DNA of 59,954 nucleotides, taken from assembly GCA_001797285.1 (NCBI GenBank), contig MGOZ01000026.1, positions 1 through 59,954 on the forward strand. The letters are read 5' to 3'. This DNA comes from Coxiella sp. RIFCSPHIGHO2_12_FULL_42_15 (GTDB taxonomy: Bacteria; Pseudomonadota; Gammaproteobacteria; Coxiellales; Coxiellaceae). The position numbers and the translations under genes are program-made. The notes under the pieces are model-generated. The model made no database searches. It was not told the DNA's origin and was given only the letters and a program-made list of their open reading frames with translations. Below, one piece after another: positions 28,358 through 35,976 of the stretch (positions within the stretch are counted from its first letter, which is position 1; every line of letters begins with the position of its first letter).

Positions 28358-28852
28358 TTAGAAGCGAATATCTTTGTAGATATCGTTGTTGTTGGTATTG
28401 CCTTCATAAGGCATTACCGCGGAGTTATTGTTGTTATCCGTGTCATCACTATGGGTAGGTTGCTGTGGTTGTGGTGTCACGGGCTGCTGCGGGGCAGGTT
28501 GCTGTATCACAGGACTTGGTGCCGCACTTTGAAATGGGGCAGAAGCGGCTGGTGCGCTCGTTGTCATTCGTGTCGCCGCAATTTGCTTGAGACTCACGTA
28601 ATAATTCGCTTGATCGCGGTATTTCCATAAGCTCTGTACGCAACTGGCTGAGTTATTGCAGGCAGTGGCTGTATTTGTGATACAATCACTCAAAATCGTA
28701 TTATAGTATTCCGGTGATGTTTGTACGGCATTTAAAAATGCACCTGCACTCATAGAACCGATCTGGTTACAACTGACTGATGCAAATGCGATATTGATCG
28801 TCATGACAGCGAATGCGGTAGCAGTGATTAAAAAACGAAATTTATTATTCAT
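28358..28852 (-). CDS. Unknown periplasmic protein in the icmW-icmX operon
   Basis: A protein of 164 residues. It has a signal peptide (NKFRFLITATAFAVMTINIAFA) followed by a small cysteine-containing domain (VSCNQIGSMSAGAFLNAV, LSDCITNTATACNNSASCVQSL). Then comes a Pro/Gln linker (QQPAPQQPVTPQPQQP) and an Asp/Asn-rich tail ending in YKDIRF. Its ATG at 28852 overlaps the last codons of icmW, with AGGTGG upstream, and icmX follows after 22 bp. It is therefore translated between two T4BSS genes from the same PmrA-type promoter. I recognise no family. Confidence 0.75.
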   Translation of the reverse strand: MNNKFRFLITATAFAVMTINIAFASVSCNQIGSMSAGAFLNAVQTSPEYYNTILSDCITNTATACNNSASCVQSLWKYRDQANYYVSLKQIAATRMTTSAPAASAPFQSAAPSPVIQQPAPQQPVTPQPQQPTHSDDTDNNNNSAVMPYEGNTNNNDIYKDIRF

Positions 28853-29297
28853 AACCACCTTCTTCTAGCGTTTTTATAATTAATTTAAATCGATCCGGTG
28901 CAAACACACGGCTTAATAATCGTAATCGTTCGAATACAATGTTGCGTCGTAAAAAAATTCCAGCGGTGTCGGATTCGGATGTGGTGATTTCTTCAGCGCG
29001 CATTAACACTTTTGCTGCAGCGCCTGGATAGGCTTGATCTAAGCACATGAGTAATCGTAGTCCGCGCCCCGTTTTAATATGGCAGACGATATCAATCATC
29101 GGCTCTTCTTGTTGAAGATCAATGTTGCCGATATTTTCTAAGGTTTGCGCCAATACGTTCAGCGCTTCCTCAACGTCGGGTTGGCCATCTAAGGTCCAGT
29201 CTTCAACGCTCTCCATAAAACTAATGACTTTGTAGAGAGTAGGATCTGGATAGCTGTGCCAAAATTGGTGTACGGCCTTATGACTTAAGTCTGGCAT
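28845..29297 (-). CDS. icmW: Dot/Icm adaptor protein IcmW
   Basis: An acidic cytosolic protein of 150 residues. It starts MPDLSHKAVHQFWHSYPDPTLYKVISFMESVEDWTLDG, and IcmW conserves the region FW..Y.DP.LYKVI.FME...WTLDG strongly. IcmW pairs with IcmS to present effectors to the DotL coupling complex. It is the first gene after a PmrA-type promoter and is overlapped by the next gene. Length matches the family (about 150). Confidence 0.95.
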   Translation of the reverse strand: MPDLSHKAVHQFWHSYPDPTLYKVISFMESVEDWTLDGQPDVEEALNVLAQTLENIGNIDLQQEEPMIDIVCHIKTGRGLRLLMCLDQAYPGAAAKVLMRAEEITTSESDTAGIFLRRNIVFERLRLLSRVFAPDRFKLIIKTLEEGGYE

Positions 29298-29346
29298 AGG
29301 AAGTCCTTCTGCTGTGGTTTTTACAAATGCTCATCGGTAGGCTTAT

Positions 29347-29378
29347 ATTTTACTTATCTAACATTAAGAAATTATTAA
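29347..29378 (-). promoter_or_regulatory. PmrA-type promoter of icmW
   Basis: On the minus strand TTAATAATTTCTTAA (29378-29364) is followed by 11 bp and the -10 TAAAAT (29352-29347). Its repeat is identical to the one before icmR/icmQ at 45155. Confidence 0.82.
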
Positions 29379-29492
29379 GTGAAGCGCAATGGTGTGATTT
29401 ATCGTGCTTTGTTTGTCTAAAAAGTATCATACTGGACAGCAATCATGCCAGAGGCCTGTAACCTCGTTTTAACCATAAGTATTTTAAACTTG

Positions 29493-29656
29493 ATATCCTT
29501 AAACCCTGGGCGTTAGCCCAGGAACTTTACGCAATGGGGGTTTCCCAAGGGGGAGAAAGCGAATTCTCCCCCTTGGGTCGCCGTCCGCGAGGGTTTCCCG
29601 AGCAGGCGAAATTCATATAGGAAAAATACCCCGGGCGTAAGCCCGGGGATTTTTAT
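29493..29656. repeat. 164-bp dispersed repeat, copy 1
   Basis: The copy is nearly identical (about two differences seen) to 38729-38892. It contains several hairpins: CCTGGGCGTTAGCCCAGG, GGGGGAGAAAGCGAATTCTCCCCC and CCCCGGGCGTAAGCCCGGGG followed by ATTTTTAT, so it can act as a bidirectional terminator region. A diverged, reversed fragment lies at 2308-2376. Apart from this repeat and the icmW promoter, the 429-bp gap 29298-29726 holds nothing I can name. Confidence 0.85.
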
Positions 29657-29726
29657 TCCCCGTGGCTTGCCACGGGGTATGAGTGAATCAATGAGTTGCT
29701 AATTGCTTTTAAGGTACCAGCGTCCA

Positions 29727-30293
29727 TTAATGAGAAGAATTTTTAAATTTTTTTAATAAACTTTGTCGTGATTTTCTATCTATTGCATTACGGTCTGCCA
29801 AAATGGAGTTGATGTTTTCCAAAAATGTGGCGTTCTCAAGGAGTTTTTTTTCTTCAATAAGACGATTTTGATAAAGCCATTCTACAATTTCACACCACTT
29901 CCAAAGTGGTGATCGATCCCCAAGTTTCATAATGGGTTTCGGGAAAGAGTGTGTTTTTCTTCTTTCACCTTTCATCCATAGTGAGACTGCTTGCCGTTTA
30001 ACGTGGAGACGTTTTGCAACTTCTGATTCTGTCACGAGGTCTTCAGGAGCAACCGTTGCCACAATAGCGCCAATAGAAGAGGACTCCACATCTTTAATAG
30101 CATTTAATACGGCTTCTTCGAGCGTGGTGGCTTCTCGATTAAAGTCAAGGTAGACAGCACCATTTCTAAAATTAATGAGCGCGTCATCACAGCCAGCTTC
30201 ATAGAGGCTATCTTCAAGATTTGATGTGCTTTCATCAACATTTTTTAATACTAATGTAAATTCGTGGCGTTGTTGTATTTCTTTTTTCGTCAT
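29727..30293 (-). CDS. Helix-turn-helix DNA-binding protein
   Basis: A protein of 188 residues. The N-terminal half has an alpha/beta ferredoxin-like appearance (HEFTLVLKNVDESTSNLEDSLYEAGCDDALI, GAVYLDFNREATTLEEAVLNAIKDVES). The middle is a helix-turn-helix (VTESEVAKRLHVKRQAVSLWMKG) and the tail is helical. The start at 30293 has GGGAGG 5-10 bp upstream; the longer frame to 30371 runs through the promoter. It belongs to a widespread uncharacterised regulator family. A near-perfect 22-bp palindrome over its promoter suggests autorepression. It interrupts the icmW-icmV divergent pair. Confidence 0.75.
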   Translation of the reverse strand: MTKKEIQQRHEFTLVLKNVDESTSNLEDSLYEAGCDDALINFRNGAVYLDFNREATTLEEAVLNAIKDVESSSIGAIVATVAPEDLVTESEVAKRLHVKRQAVSLWMKGERRKTHSFPKPIMKLGDRSPLWKWCEIVEWLYQNRLIEEKKLLENATFLENINSILADRNAIDRKSRQSLLKKFKNSSH

Positions 30294-30349
30294 GTATCCT
30301 CCCGGTGATGACACATATTGATGCGTTGTCGAATGCTTTGTATATAAAA

Positions 30350-30382
30350 ATTTTATTCTATATGTTGACAATTGCCAACATA
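30350..30382 (-). promoter_or_regulatory. Sigma-70 promoter with palindromic operator for the HTH gene
   Basis: On the minus strand TTGGCA (30378-30373), a 17-bp spacer and TAAAAT (30355-30350) form a good promoter. The near-palindrome TATGTTGACAATTGCCAACATA (30361-30382, one mismatched pair) covers the -35 and spacer, as expected for an autoregulator site. Confidence 0.6.
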
Positions 30383-30440
30383 AATAAACTTGAAGTTATC
30401 GCGTCATTTCCGGAGACCTATAACTGCCTAATTTTATCTC

Positions 30441-30472
30441 TTAATTTTACCTTAAGTTATTTTTGTTAATAT
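30441..30472 (+). promoter_or_regulatory. PmrA-type promoter of icmV
   Basis: TTAATTTTACCTTAA (30441-30455), an 11-bp spacer and the -10 TAATAT (30467-30472). Its position also decides the icmV start: translation cannot begin at the upstream TTG at 30463, which would lie inside the promoter. Confidence 0.8.
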
Positions 30473-30510
30473 GGGACCATCGTTACAGTAATGTTTCATC
30501 GGAGCAGAGT

Positions 30511-30978
30511 GTGGGTATCAAGAGCGCGATTAAAAAGACTTTTTCATCTGGCTTTCAGCCTAAGCGTTGGTTTGGGGTAGATCATGTTAAGGCGAACGGT
30601 AAAATTTGCGTGGATTTGGTGAGTGATCTTATTGCAACACCAAAAAAATCAGAAGATAAAATAGAAGCGTTAAAAATAGAAGGACGCAATCTTCAAAACG
30701 ACCCAAACGCATTACGCTTTCGCAAGTATTTAGCGTTAGGTCTAACCTTCTTTTATTTACTGGCTTGTTTTGGTAGCATTTTTTATGGCATCTATTTGAT
30801 ATCAGCGAAAAGTTTTATTTTGCCGGGTTGCGTGAGTTTAGTCGTGTCGTTTTTATTATTCAGTTACAGTTTGCGTGAATTTATGGCTTACGCGCAAATT
30901 CGCAGTGGCTCTGTCAAACTTCCATTGAAGATGTTAATTAAGCAAGCCTTGAAAGGTTTCCCTCAATCAAAAAAATAA
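30511..30978 (+). CDS. icmV: Dot/Icm protein IcmV
   Basis: An inner-membrane protein of 155 residues. The N terminus is basic (GIKSAIKKTFSSGFQPKRWFGVDHVKANGK) and two membrane helices follow at about residues 78-125 (FFYLLACFGSIFYGIYLISAK, LPGCVSLVVSFLLFSYSLREF). This is the IcmV plan, and Legionella IcmV has about 150 residues. The GTG at 30511 follows GGAG and fits both family length and the promoter. It precedes dotA, the same partner as in Legionella. Confidence 0.88.
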   Translation: MGIKSAIKKTFSSGFQPKRWFGVDHVKANGKICVDLVSDLIATPKKSEDKIEALKIEGRNLQNDPNALRFRKYLALGLTFFYLLACFGSIFYGIYLISAKSFILPGCVSLVVSFLLFSYSLREFMAYAQIRSGSVKLPLKMLIKQALKGFPQSKK

Positions 30979-31003
30979 TCTACTTGTCCCCTAAAAAGGG
31001 CTG

Positions 31004-31200
31004 ACCTGGATATTTCATATTGCTTTTTGAAGACGACGGCCACACGAAGTGCCCTGCCGCCAACGGAAAGGTCTTTTGTTTTCAGGGACGCACATCCTGT
31101 GCTCGACGCTTACCCTCCCTGGTCGCGACGCCATTCAAACAAAAGACCTTTCCGTTGGCGGTACACCGACCCTTGCCGTTCGATGTGAAATATCTGGGCT
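31004..31200. repeat. Palindromic MITE-like element between icmV and dotA
   Basis: The core is a perfect 24-bp inverted repeat (31057-31080 and 31138-31161; it starts CCGCCAACGGAAAGG) around a 57-bp loop. Outer imperfect ends are CTGGATATTTCATAT (31006-31020) and ATGTGAAATATCTGG. A lone copy of the end, GGATATTTCACATC, occurs at 33988, upstream of the permease. The element lies just before the dotA promoter, which is intact. It has no coding capacity that I trust. Confidence 0.75.
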
Positions 31201-31221
31201 AAGGTTAAAAAACTTTCTCTC

Positions 31222-31264
31222 TTAATAATTCCTTAACTTGCCCTTAATCTTAACTTGGTATGAT
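31222..31264 (+). promoter_or_regulatory. PmrA-type promoter of dotA with three half-sites
   Basis: TTAA half-sites at 31222, 31233 and 31244 are all 11 bp apart. From the end of the last one, 11 bp lead to the -10 TATGAT (31259-31264). It is the only promoter of the set with three phased half-sites, which could allow two overlapping PmrA dimers. Transcription would start about 95 bp before the dotA ATG. Confidence 0.82.
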
Positions 31265-31366
31265 GTCTTAACGAACTTTCTCTATTTGACGAAGTGACGA
31301 GTCAACGTGGGGCAGTGCCTACGGGTGCTCTTTGAATTAAAAAATTTTTTAAATTAAGGCTTAACT

Positions 31367-33889
31367 ATGAAAAAACTATGGGTATTTTTCATTTTATTGT
31401 TTTCGGCGTCGATGGCGTTTGCTGATTCTAGCTCGAGTAACAGCAGCGTATTAACGCCAGACGCAATTAATAACTACACGGATTTATCCGTGAATTACTT
31501 AAGCCAAATTTTCGGTACGGTAGAAGGGGTATTAACCAATAGTTCCTCGCAAATGTTAGGGCGTATGTTTTATGTCTTAAATTTAGGGATATTGATTGTG
31601 GCGGGCATTGTCGTTGGTTACGCCGTTTTGATGAGCACGATTCGCTTAGCCAGTGAAGGTATAACGATTGCCCCCGGTAAATCGACGTTGTTTTCATTAT
31701 TAAAAATCGCGGTGGGTGTGGCATTGATATTCCCCAGCGCGAGCACGGGTTACTCGGTGTTACAAAGTATTGTTATGCAAGTGGTTGTCAAAGGGGTGGG
31801 GCTAGCGGATAGCGTTTGGTCTGCTGGGCTCGATTATTTGGATAAAGGGGGTGTGGTGTGGGCGAAACCCGCCGATACGAAAGGAGGCTCCCCAAATCCT
31901 TACGAAAGAATACTGAGCGATTCCAACATTAATGCGTTATTGGGAGGTGCTGATGGCGTCGATTCATTAGCGGCTAAGATTTTCCAAAGTGAGGTGTGCA
32001 TGCTCGGGAGTCGTGATTCGCATGCATCAATGATTCCCAATAGCAATCCCTCGAGCGCGGTCGCAGCGGATGGGGGTAGTGTACCCTTGTATTATAGCGT
32101 TCAAGTCCGTGATGAAGCCCTTAAGCAACGTTATGATTTTCCGGGGTTGAATGATCCCAGTCTTCTGATGGAAAATCCCTCGTGTGGGTCCGTCACTTGG
32201 GATATTCAAGGGGCTTGTGATGATCTTAGCAGCGCTTCTTGCTCTATTGCACGTGATGCCGTTGGAAAATTAGTTTTTAGTTTATTACCCGCCGCACAAG
32301 GCTATTATTGTTTTAAAAATGGCGCTACCGGATCATGCCAAAACTATACGATGTTTGATAGCGTCGCACAGGGTCTCTCACCCTATCTCGTCGATGCGCT
32401 CGTTAATTACTATCCTGCTATCCAGGTCTATGCGGATATGAAAAAGCAAGAGGGCGAGAGTTCGCAGAAAAAATTTATTCAGCAAGCAAAAGCAGAAGGC
32501 TGGTTGATGGCCGGCCGTTACTATTGGAATGTTATGCAGTTTGCACGAGTGCAAGAGGCTACAGAGGACCTCAGCACGTACGCACCGGCCGTCAATGAAA
32601 CGGGTCTTGCAGGTCAAAGTCCTGATAGCAAATTCCAAAAAATTATTGACTCTTCCGTTAAAGACTGGAAGGACGTCGTCGGTTCAAGCGGTAGCCGTTC
32701 TCCTGAATTTGCGACTGCGCTGAGTAACCTGCTACCTAAACCATCAGGACAGACGGATGGGCCAAACGTTAAGTCTAACGTTAATATTATTAGCGATACA
32801 GGGCAAGGGATCGTTGGCGCAGTGACTGTCTTTAATCCGGGTGTCACCTTAACATTCGTTACCATGTTCAAAAAGATTAATGATACCGGTAAGCTTTTTA
32901 AAGATTGGCAGAATTATCAATACAATCCCATCGTGTTTCTCTACAAACTAGGAAAAGCCTGTATTGAAATCACTTGGTATATTTGGATTGTGGCTGCGGT
33001 TGCCATTTCAAGTTCAATAGCCCTCTTGTCCCTATGCCCGGCTTCAAATCCGCTCGGCTTTGCGTCTAGTGCGCTGGCTGAATGGACGAAGCCACTTTTT
33101 ATGGCTATTGCTACCATGTTTTGGATGGTGGGGTTTTTCCTCAGTTATTTCGTGCCGCTTTATCCATTTATGATCTTTCTATTCTCGTCGCTAGGGTGGT
33201 TTATTTCAGTGATTGAGGCGATGGTGGCCGCACCGTTAGTTGCCCTGGGTTTAACACACCCTGAAAGTCACGACTTATTAGGTAAATCAGAACAAGCGGT
33301 CATGTTATTATTGGGCGTATTTATTCAACCCAGTTTGTTAGTGCTGGGTTTGATTGCCGGTATTATCGTTTCATACGTGTCATTTGAGCTGTTGATTTAT
33401 GCCTTTTCGGGTTTCGTTTTAGATGTTTTTCGTGATGCAACAGAGGGCGGTTCAGTATCGAGCATCTTGGGTGCGGCAAAAGCGAGCTCACTCTATAGCG
33501 TGACGAACGTTTTGGTACAACCGGCATTGCTGGTTATTTTTTCTATCCTCACTTACACCCTATTGACGCAATCGTTTAGTTTGGTGCACTTGTTAAGAGA
33601 CAGCGTCATGAAATGGATTGGTGCCCCCAGCAGTGGTTTGCCAAGCCCAGAACAAATGGTACACGATGTCAAGGGTGGCGTCATGAGTATGGGCAATCAA
33701 ACGGGCCAAGCGCTTTCTCAAGGAACTACGGGTGCAATGGGCTCGCTTGCCAAGAGCGCCCCGGATTATTTGGCTCAACAGAAGCAAAAGAAGGACAACG
33801 CAAGCGTTGAATTCGACGACTCCGCCTCCCAACCAAGTGGCGGAGCGGGAGCAGGCGGAGGGGGAGCAGGAGCTGCCGGTGCGGGCTAA
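31367..33889 (+). CDS. dotA: Dot/Icm protein DotA
   Basis: A large polytopic inner-membrane protein of 840 residues, essential for the T4BSS. It has an N-terminal signal (KKLWVFFILLFSASMAFA), an early TTSDL-like segment with membrane helices (about 60-130), and a long periplasmic domain with cysteines (about 150-500). A C-terminal membrane bundle follows (about 530-740: ITWYIWIVAAVAISSSIALL, PLYPFMIFLFSSLGWFISVIEAMVAAPLVALGLTHPESHDLLGKSEQ). The tail is Gly/Ala-rich. It is shorter than Legionella DotA (about 1050). A PmrA-type promoter precedes it and a clear terminator follows. Confidence 0.95.
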   Translation: MKKLWVFFILLFSASMAFADSSSSNSSVLTPDAINNYTDLSVNYLSQIFGTVEGVLTNSSSQMLGRMFYVLNLGILIVAGIVVGYAVLMSTIRLASEGITIAPGKSTLFSLLKIAVGVALIFPSASTGYSVLQSIVMQVVVKGVGLADSVWSAGLDYLDKGGVVWAKPADTKGGSPNPYERILSDSNINALLGGADGVDSLAAKIFQSEVCMLGSRDSHASMIPNSNPSSAVAADGGSVPLYYSVQVRDEALKQRYDFPGLNDPSLLMENPSCGSVTWDIQGACDDLSSASCSIARDAVGKLVFSLLPAAQGYYCFKNGATGSCQNYTMFDSVAQGLSPYLVDALVNYYPAIQVYADMKKQEGESSQKKFIQQAKAEGWLMAGRYYWNVMQFARVQEATEDLSTYAPAVNETGLAGQSPDSKFQKIIDSSVKDWKDVVGSSGSRSPEFATALSNLLPKPSGQTDGPNVKSNVNIISDTGQGIVGAVTVFNPGVTLTFVTMFKKINDTGKLFKDWQNYQYNPIVFLYKLGKACIEITWYIWIVAAVAISSSIALLSLCPASNPLGFASSALAEWTKPLFMAIATMFWMVGFFLSYFVPLYPFMIFLFSSLGWFISVIEAMVAAPLVALGLTHPESHDLLGKSEQAVMLLLGVFIQPSLLVLGLIAGIIVSYVSFELLIYAFSGFVLDVFRDATEGGSVSSILGAAKASSLYSVTNVLVQPALLVIFSILTYTLLTQSFSLVHLLRDSVMKWIGAPSSGLPSPEQMVHDVKGGVMSMGNQTGQALSQGTTGAMGSLAKSAPDYLAQQKQKKDNASVEFDDSASQPSGGAGAGGGGAGAAGAG

Positions 33890-33902
33890 CGATGAAGGGA
33901 AA

Positions 33903-33944
33903 GGAATTCCTCATCGAAAGATGGGGAATTCCTGGTTGTTTTTT
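33903..33944 (+). terminator. Rho-independent terminator of dotA
   Basis: GGAATTCCTCATC and GATGGGGAATTCC form a near-perfect stem around GAAA, and TGGTTGTTTTTTT follows. The same hairpin with its flanks (GGGAAGGAATTCC...) occurs in reverse before the TyrP-like gene at 42846, so it is also a small dispersed repeat. Confidence 0.75.
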
Positions 33945-34033
33945 TATGCTATAATCCCGTGATCGTGATTTTGCTTGATCATATACGGATATTTCACATC
34001 AAATAGCAACAAAAATGAAGGGATGAGTGAGCA

Positions 34034-35065
34034 GTGGGGCAGGATACTCATGCGTGTGGTACTAAAAAATCTTGGTATCAAAAACCGTTGTCGATCACTT
34101 TACTGGCTACCGCTCTCATCTTGAGTGCATCGTGGTTTTTTCCTTTTCTTAAACCATTTTTGACATCATTTATTCATTTTTGGAAATTGATTGGGTGGGC
34201 TATTGTATTAGGGATTGGTGTAGCGGGTTTAATTGATGCTTTAGTTCCCAGCGAATATATTTCAAATTATTTAGCACAGCCTGGCAAGAAATCTATTTTT
34301 TATGCGGCCATTCTAGGATTCATTATGTCGGTGTGTTCGCACGGGGTTTTAGCCATCTCCATGGAACTTTATAAAAAAGGGGCATCCATTGCATCGGTGA
34401 TCACTTTTTTATTGGCAAGTCCTTGGGCCAATTTAGTGATAACGATTATGCTCATTGCATTTTTCGGTTGGAAAGCGTTCGCTTTTATCCTTGCTGCACT
34501 CATTATTGCCATTATTTCAGGATTGATTTATCAATATTTAGAAAAAGCGGGCCTAATTGAAAGAAGCCAGTATACGGTCTCAGTGCCTCAATCCTTTTCG
34601 ATTAAAAAAGAGGTGAAACAAAGGTGGCGAGCATTTGATTGGACCTTTCTGAATATTAAAGCAGTCACAAAATCTATCCTACGTGGCGCCTGGAATGCGG
34701 CACACATGGTGCTATGGTGGATAATAATAGGCACGATCATTGGCAGTGCATTAGATGCTTATGTGCCGCATCTCATTTTTCAGCAATATCTCGGCCCCAG
34801 CCTATTGGGCCTTATGATCACGCTCATTGCTGCAACCCTCGTTGAGGTCTGTTCTGAAGGTTCTGCACCAATTGCTTTTTCGATTTATCAACAAACCAGC
34901 GCTTTTGGAAATGCTTTTATTTTTTTAATGGCGGGTGTGGTGACGGACATAACGGAAATTGGCTTGATCTGGACAAACATAGGGAAACGTGCAGCGCTTT
35001 GGTTGCCGATGGTCACTGTACCACAGGCGCTTTTAGTTGCTTATCTATTCAATCGGTTTTTGTAG
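34034..35065 (+). CDS. Predicted metal/arsenical permease (ArsP/DUF318 family)
   Basis: A membrane protein of 343 residues with about 8-9 helices in two homologous halves. The family signatures are CSHGVLAISMELYKKGASIASVITFLLASPWANLVI in the first half and EVCSEGSAPIAFSIYQQTSAFGNAFIFLMAGVVTDITE in the second. Each half carries one conserved cysteine. Relatives are proposed to export metals or organoarsenicals. The start is a GTG. It is the first of the accessory genes that separate dotA from dotB. Confidence 0.85.
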   Translation: MGQDTHACGTKKSWYQKPLSITLLATALILSASWFFPFLKPFLTSFIHFWKLIGWAIVLGIGVAGLIDALVPSEYISNYLAQPGKKSIFYAAILGFIMSVCSHGVLAISMELYKKGASIASVITFLLASPWANLVITIMLIAFFGWKAFAFILAALIIAIISGLIYQYLEKAGLIERSQYTVSVPQSFSIKKEVKQRWRAFDWTFLNIKAVTKSILRGAWNAAHMVLWWIIIGTIIGSALDAYVPHLIFQQYLGPSLLGLMITLIAATLVEVCSEGSAPIAFSIYQQTSAFGNAFIFLMAGVVTDITEIGLIWTNIGKRAALWLPMVTVPQALLVAYLFNRFL

Positions 35066-35120
35066 GGTAAATGAAACTTCTCTCACTCCTCCCTTTAACA
35101 TTTTGACGGGCTCTAATCTA

Positions 35121-35149
35121 TTGACAAAAATAGCACATTGTGCTACTTT
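35121..35149 (+). promoter_or_regulatory. Promoter with TAGCACATTGTGCTA operator for the BrnT-like pair
   Basis: TTGACA (35121-35126), a 17-bp spacer and TACTTT (35144-35149). The perfect 15-bp palindrome TAGCACA-T-TGTGCTA (35131-35145) fills the spacer. The ATG at 35155 is only about 5 bp past the -10, so the message is probably leaderless or nearly so, and no ribosome site is visible. Confidence 0.6.
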
Positions 35150-35154
35150 ATGAT

Positions 35155-35454
35155 ATGGAAAGAGAAAATTGGCACTATGAATTCTCAGCTGAAAAGAATC
35201 AGCAGCTTATCAATGAGCGCGGTATTAGCTTTGATGAGGTGGTTGCAGCAATAGAGGAGGGTGCCTTGTTAGATATCGTACCCCATCCTAACCCTGCTAA
35301 GTTTCCTAACCAGGAGATATACATACTTAATATCAATAGTTATGTATATCTGGTGCCTTTTGTTAGAAAGGATAAAAATACGGTTTTTTTAAAAACCATT
35401 TTTCCTCACCGCAAACTGACCAAGCAGTATTTAAAAGTGAAAGAAGGGGATTGA
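35155..35454 (+). CDS. BrnT-like toxin of a type II toxin-antitoxin pair
   Basis: A protein of 99 residues. The layout ENWHYEFSAEKNQQLINERGISFDEVVAAIEEG, then YILNINSYVYLVPFVRKDKNTVFLKTIFPHRKLTKQYLK, follows BrnT/RelE-like small ribonucleases: a helix, a turn and an antiparallel sheet with a basic C-terminal region. The antitoxin gene starts 1 bp after its stop. The usual BrnT catalytic pattern is only partly recognisable, so a related family is possible. Confidence 0.65.
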   Translation: MERENWHYEFSAEKNQQLINERGISFDEVVAAIEEGALLDIVPHPNPAKFPNQEIYILNINSYVYLVPFVRKDKNTVFLKTIFPHRKLTKQYLKVKEGD

Positions 35455-35455
35455 C

Positions 35456-35767
35456 ATGAAAAAGAAAAAACAAACGGTTTTTGATGTGACGCTGGACGAA
35501 GAAGAGCGAGAAGTCAGTGACTCTATAGATCAGGCAATTGAGCAAGGCAAGCTAAAAAGCATTGAACACTTAGAAGAAGAGTTGGCATTTTCGCGAGAAG
35601 CTGCCGCTAATTTCCTTCGAAAGGATGCGCGGGTAACGCTTCGCCTTTCAAGTAGCGATTTAAGTCGGTTAAAGCAAAAAGCGGCTTATAAGGGGCTGCC
35701 TTATCAAACTTTCATTGCCAGTATATTGCATGAGTATGCGGCAGGGCATTTTAAAGAGGTCGCGTAA
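35456..35767 (+). CDS. Ribbon-helix-helix antitoxin
   Basis: A protein of 103 residues. The N-terminal toxin-binding part is acidic (VTLDEEEREVSDSIDQAIEQGKL), and the C-terminal part is a CopG-type ribbon-helix-helix (DARVTLRLSSSDLSRLKQKAAYKGLPYQTFIASILHEYA). It probably represses the operon through the palindrome at 35131. The stop codon TAA lies inside the terminal repeat of the adjacent MITE. Without the insertion the gene would read GCT TAA and end in the same Ala, so the protein is unchanged. Confidence 0.8.
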   Translation: MKKKKQTVFDVTLDEEEREVSDSIDQAIEQGKLKSIEHLEEELAFSREAAANFLRKDARVTLRLSSSDLSRLKQKAAYKGLPYQTFIASILHEYAAGHFKEVA

Positions 35768-35936
35768 CTATTCAGCCTAAAATGGGAATCCGCAATAATG
35801 GCCAATCTTGAAGGCAAAATTTCCTCAAAATGCTCACATACCAATGCGTATGCTGCGCTTTTTCGTCAATTTTGCCTTCAACCTTGTCTCATTCTTGCGA
35901 ATTTGTGGCCCTTTTAGAGAGCGGCTGAATAGTTAC
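35764..35936. mobile_element. MITE with IS66-type ends, after the antitoxin gene
   Basis: 173 bp with inverted ends GTAACTATTCAGCC and GGCTGAATAGTTAC and an exact 8-bp duplication GAGGTCGC (35756-35763 and 35937-35944). The interior is a long imperfect palindrome (GAAGGCAAAATT near 35810 against AATTTTGCCTTC near 35870) and differs from the element at 14262, which shares only the ends. It is non-coding and would be moved in trans by an IS66-like transposase that is not in the window. Confidence 0.88.
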
Positions 35937-35976
35937 GAGGTCGCTTAAATTTCAGTTTATTAGATGATGAGAATTG

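Noticed and set aside
31020..31202. Plus-strand open frame of 60 codons between icmV and dotA
   Set aside because: It lies inside the palindromic element, so its sequence is dictated by the inverted repeat.
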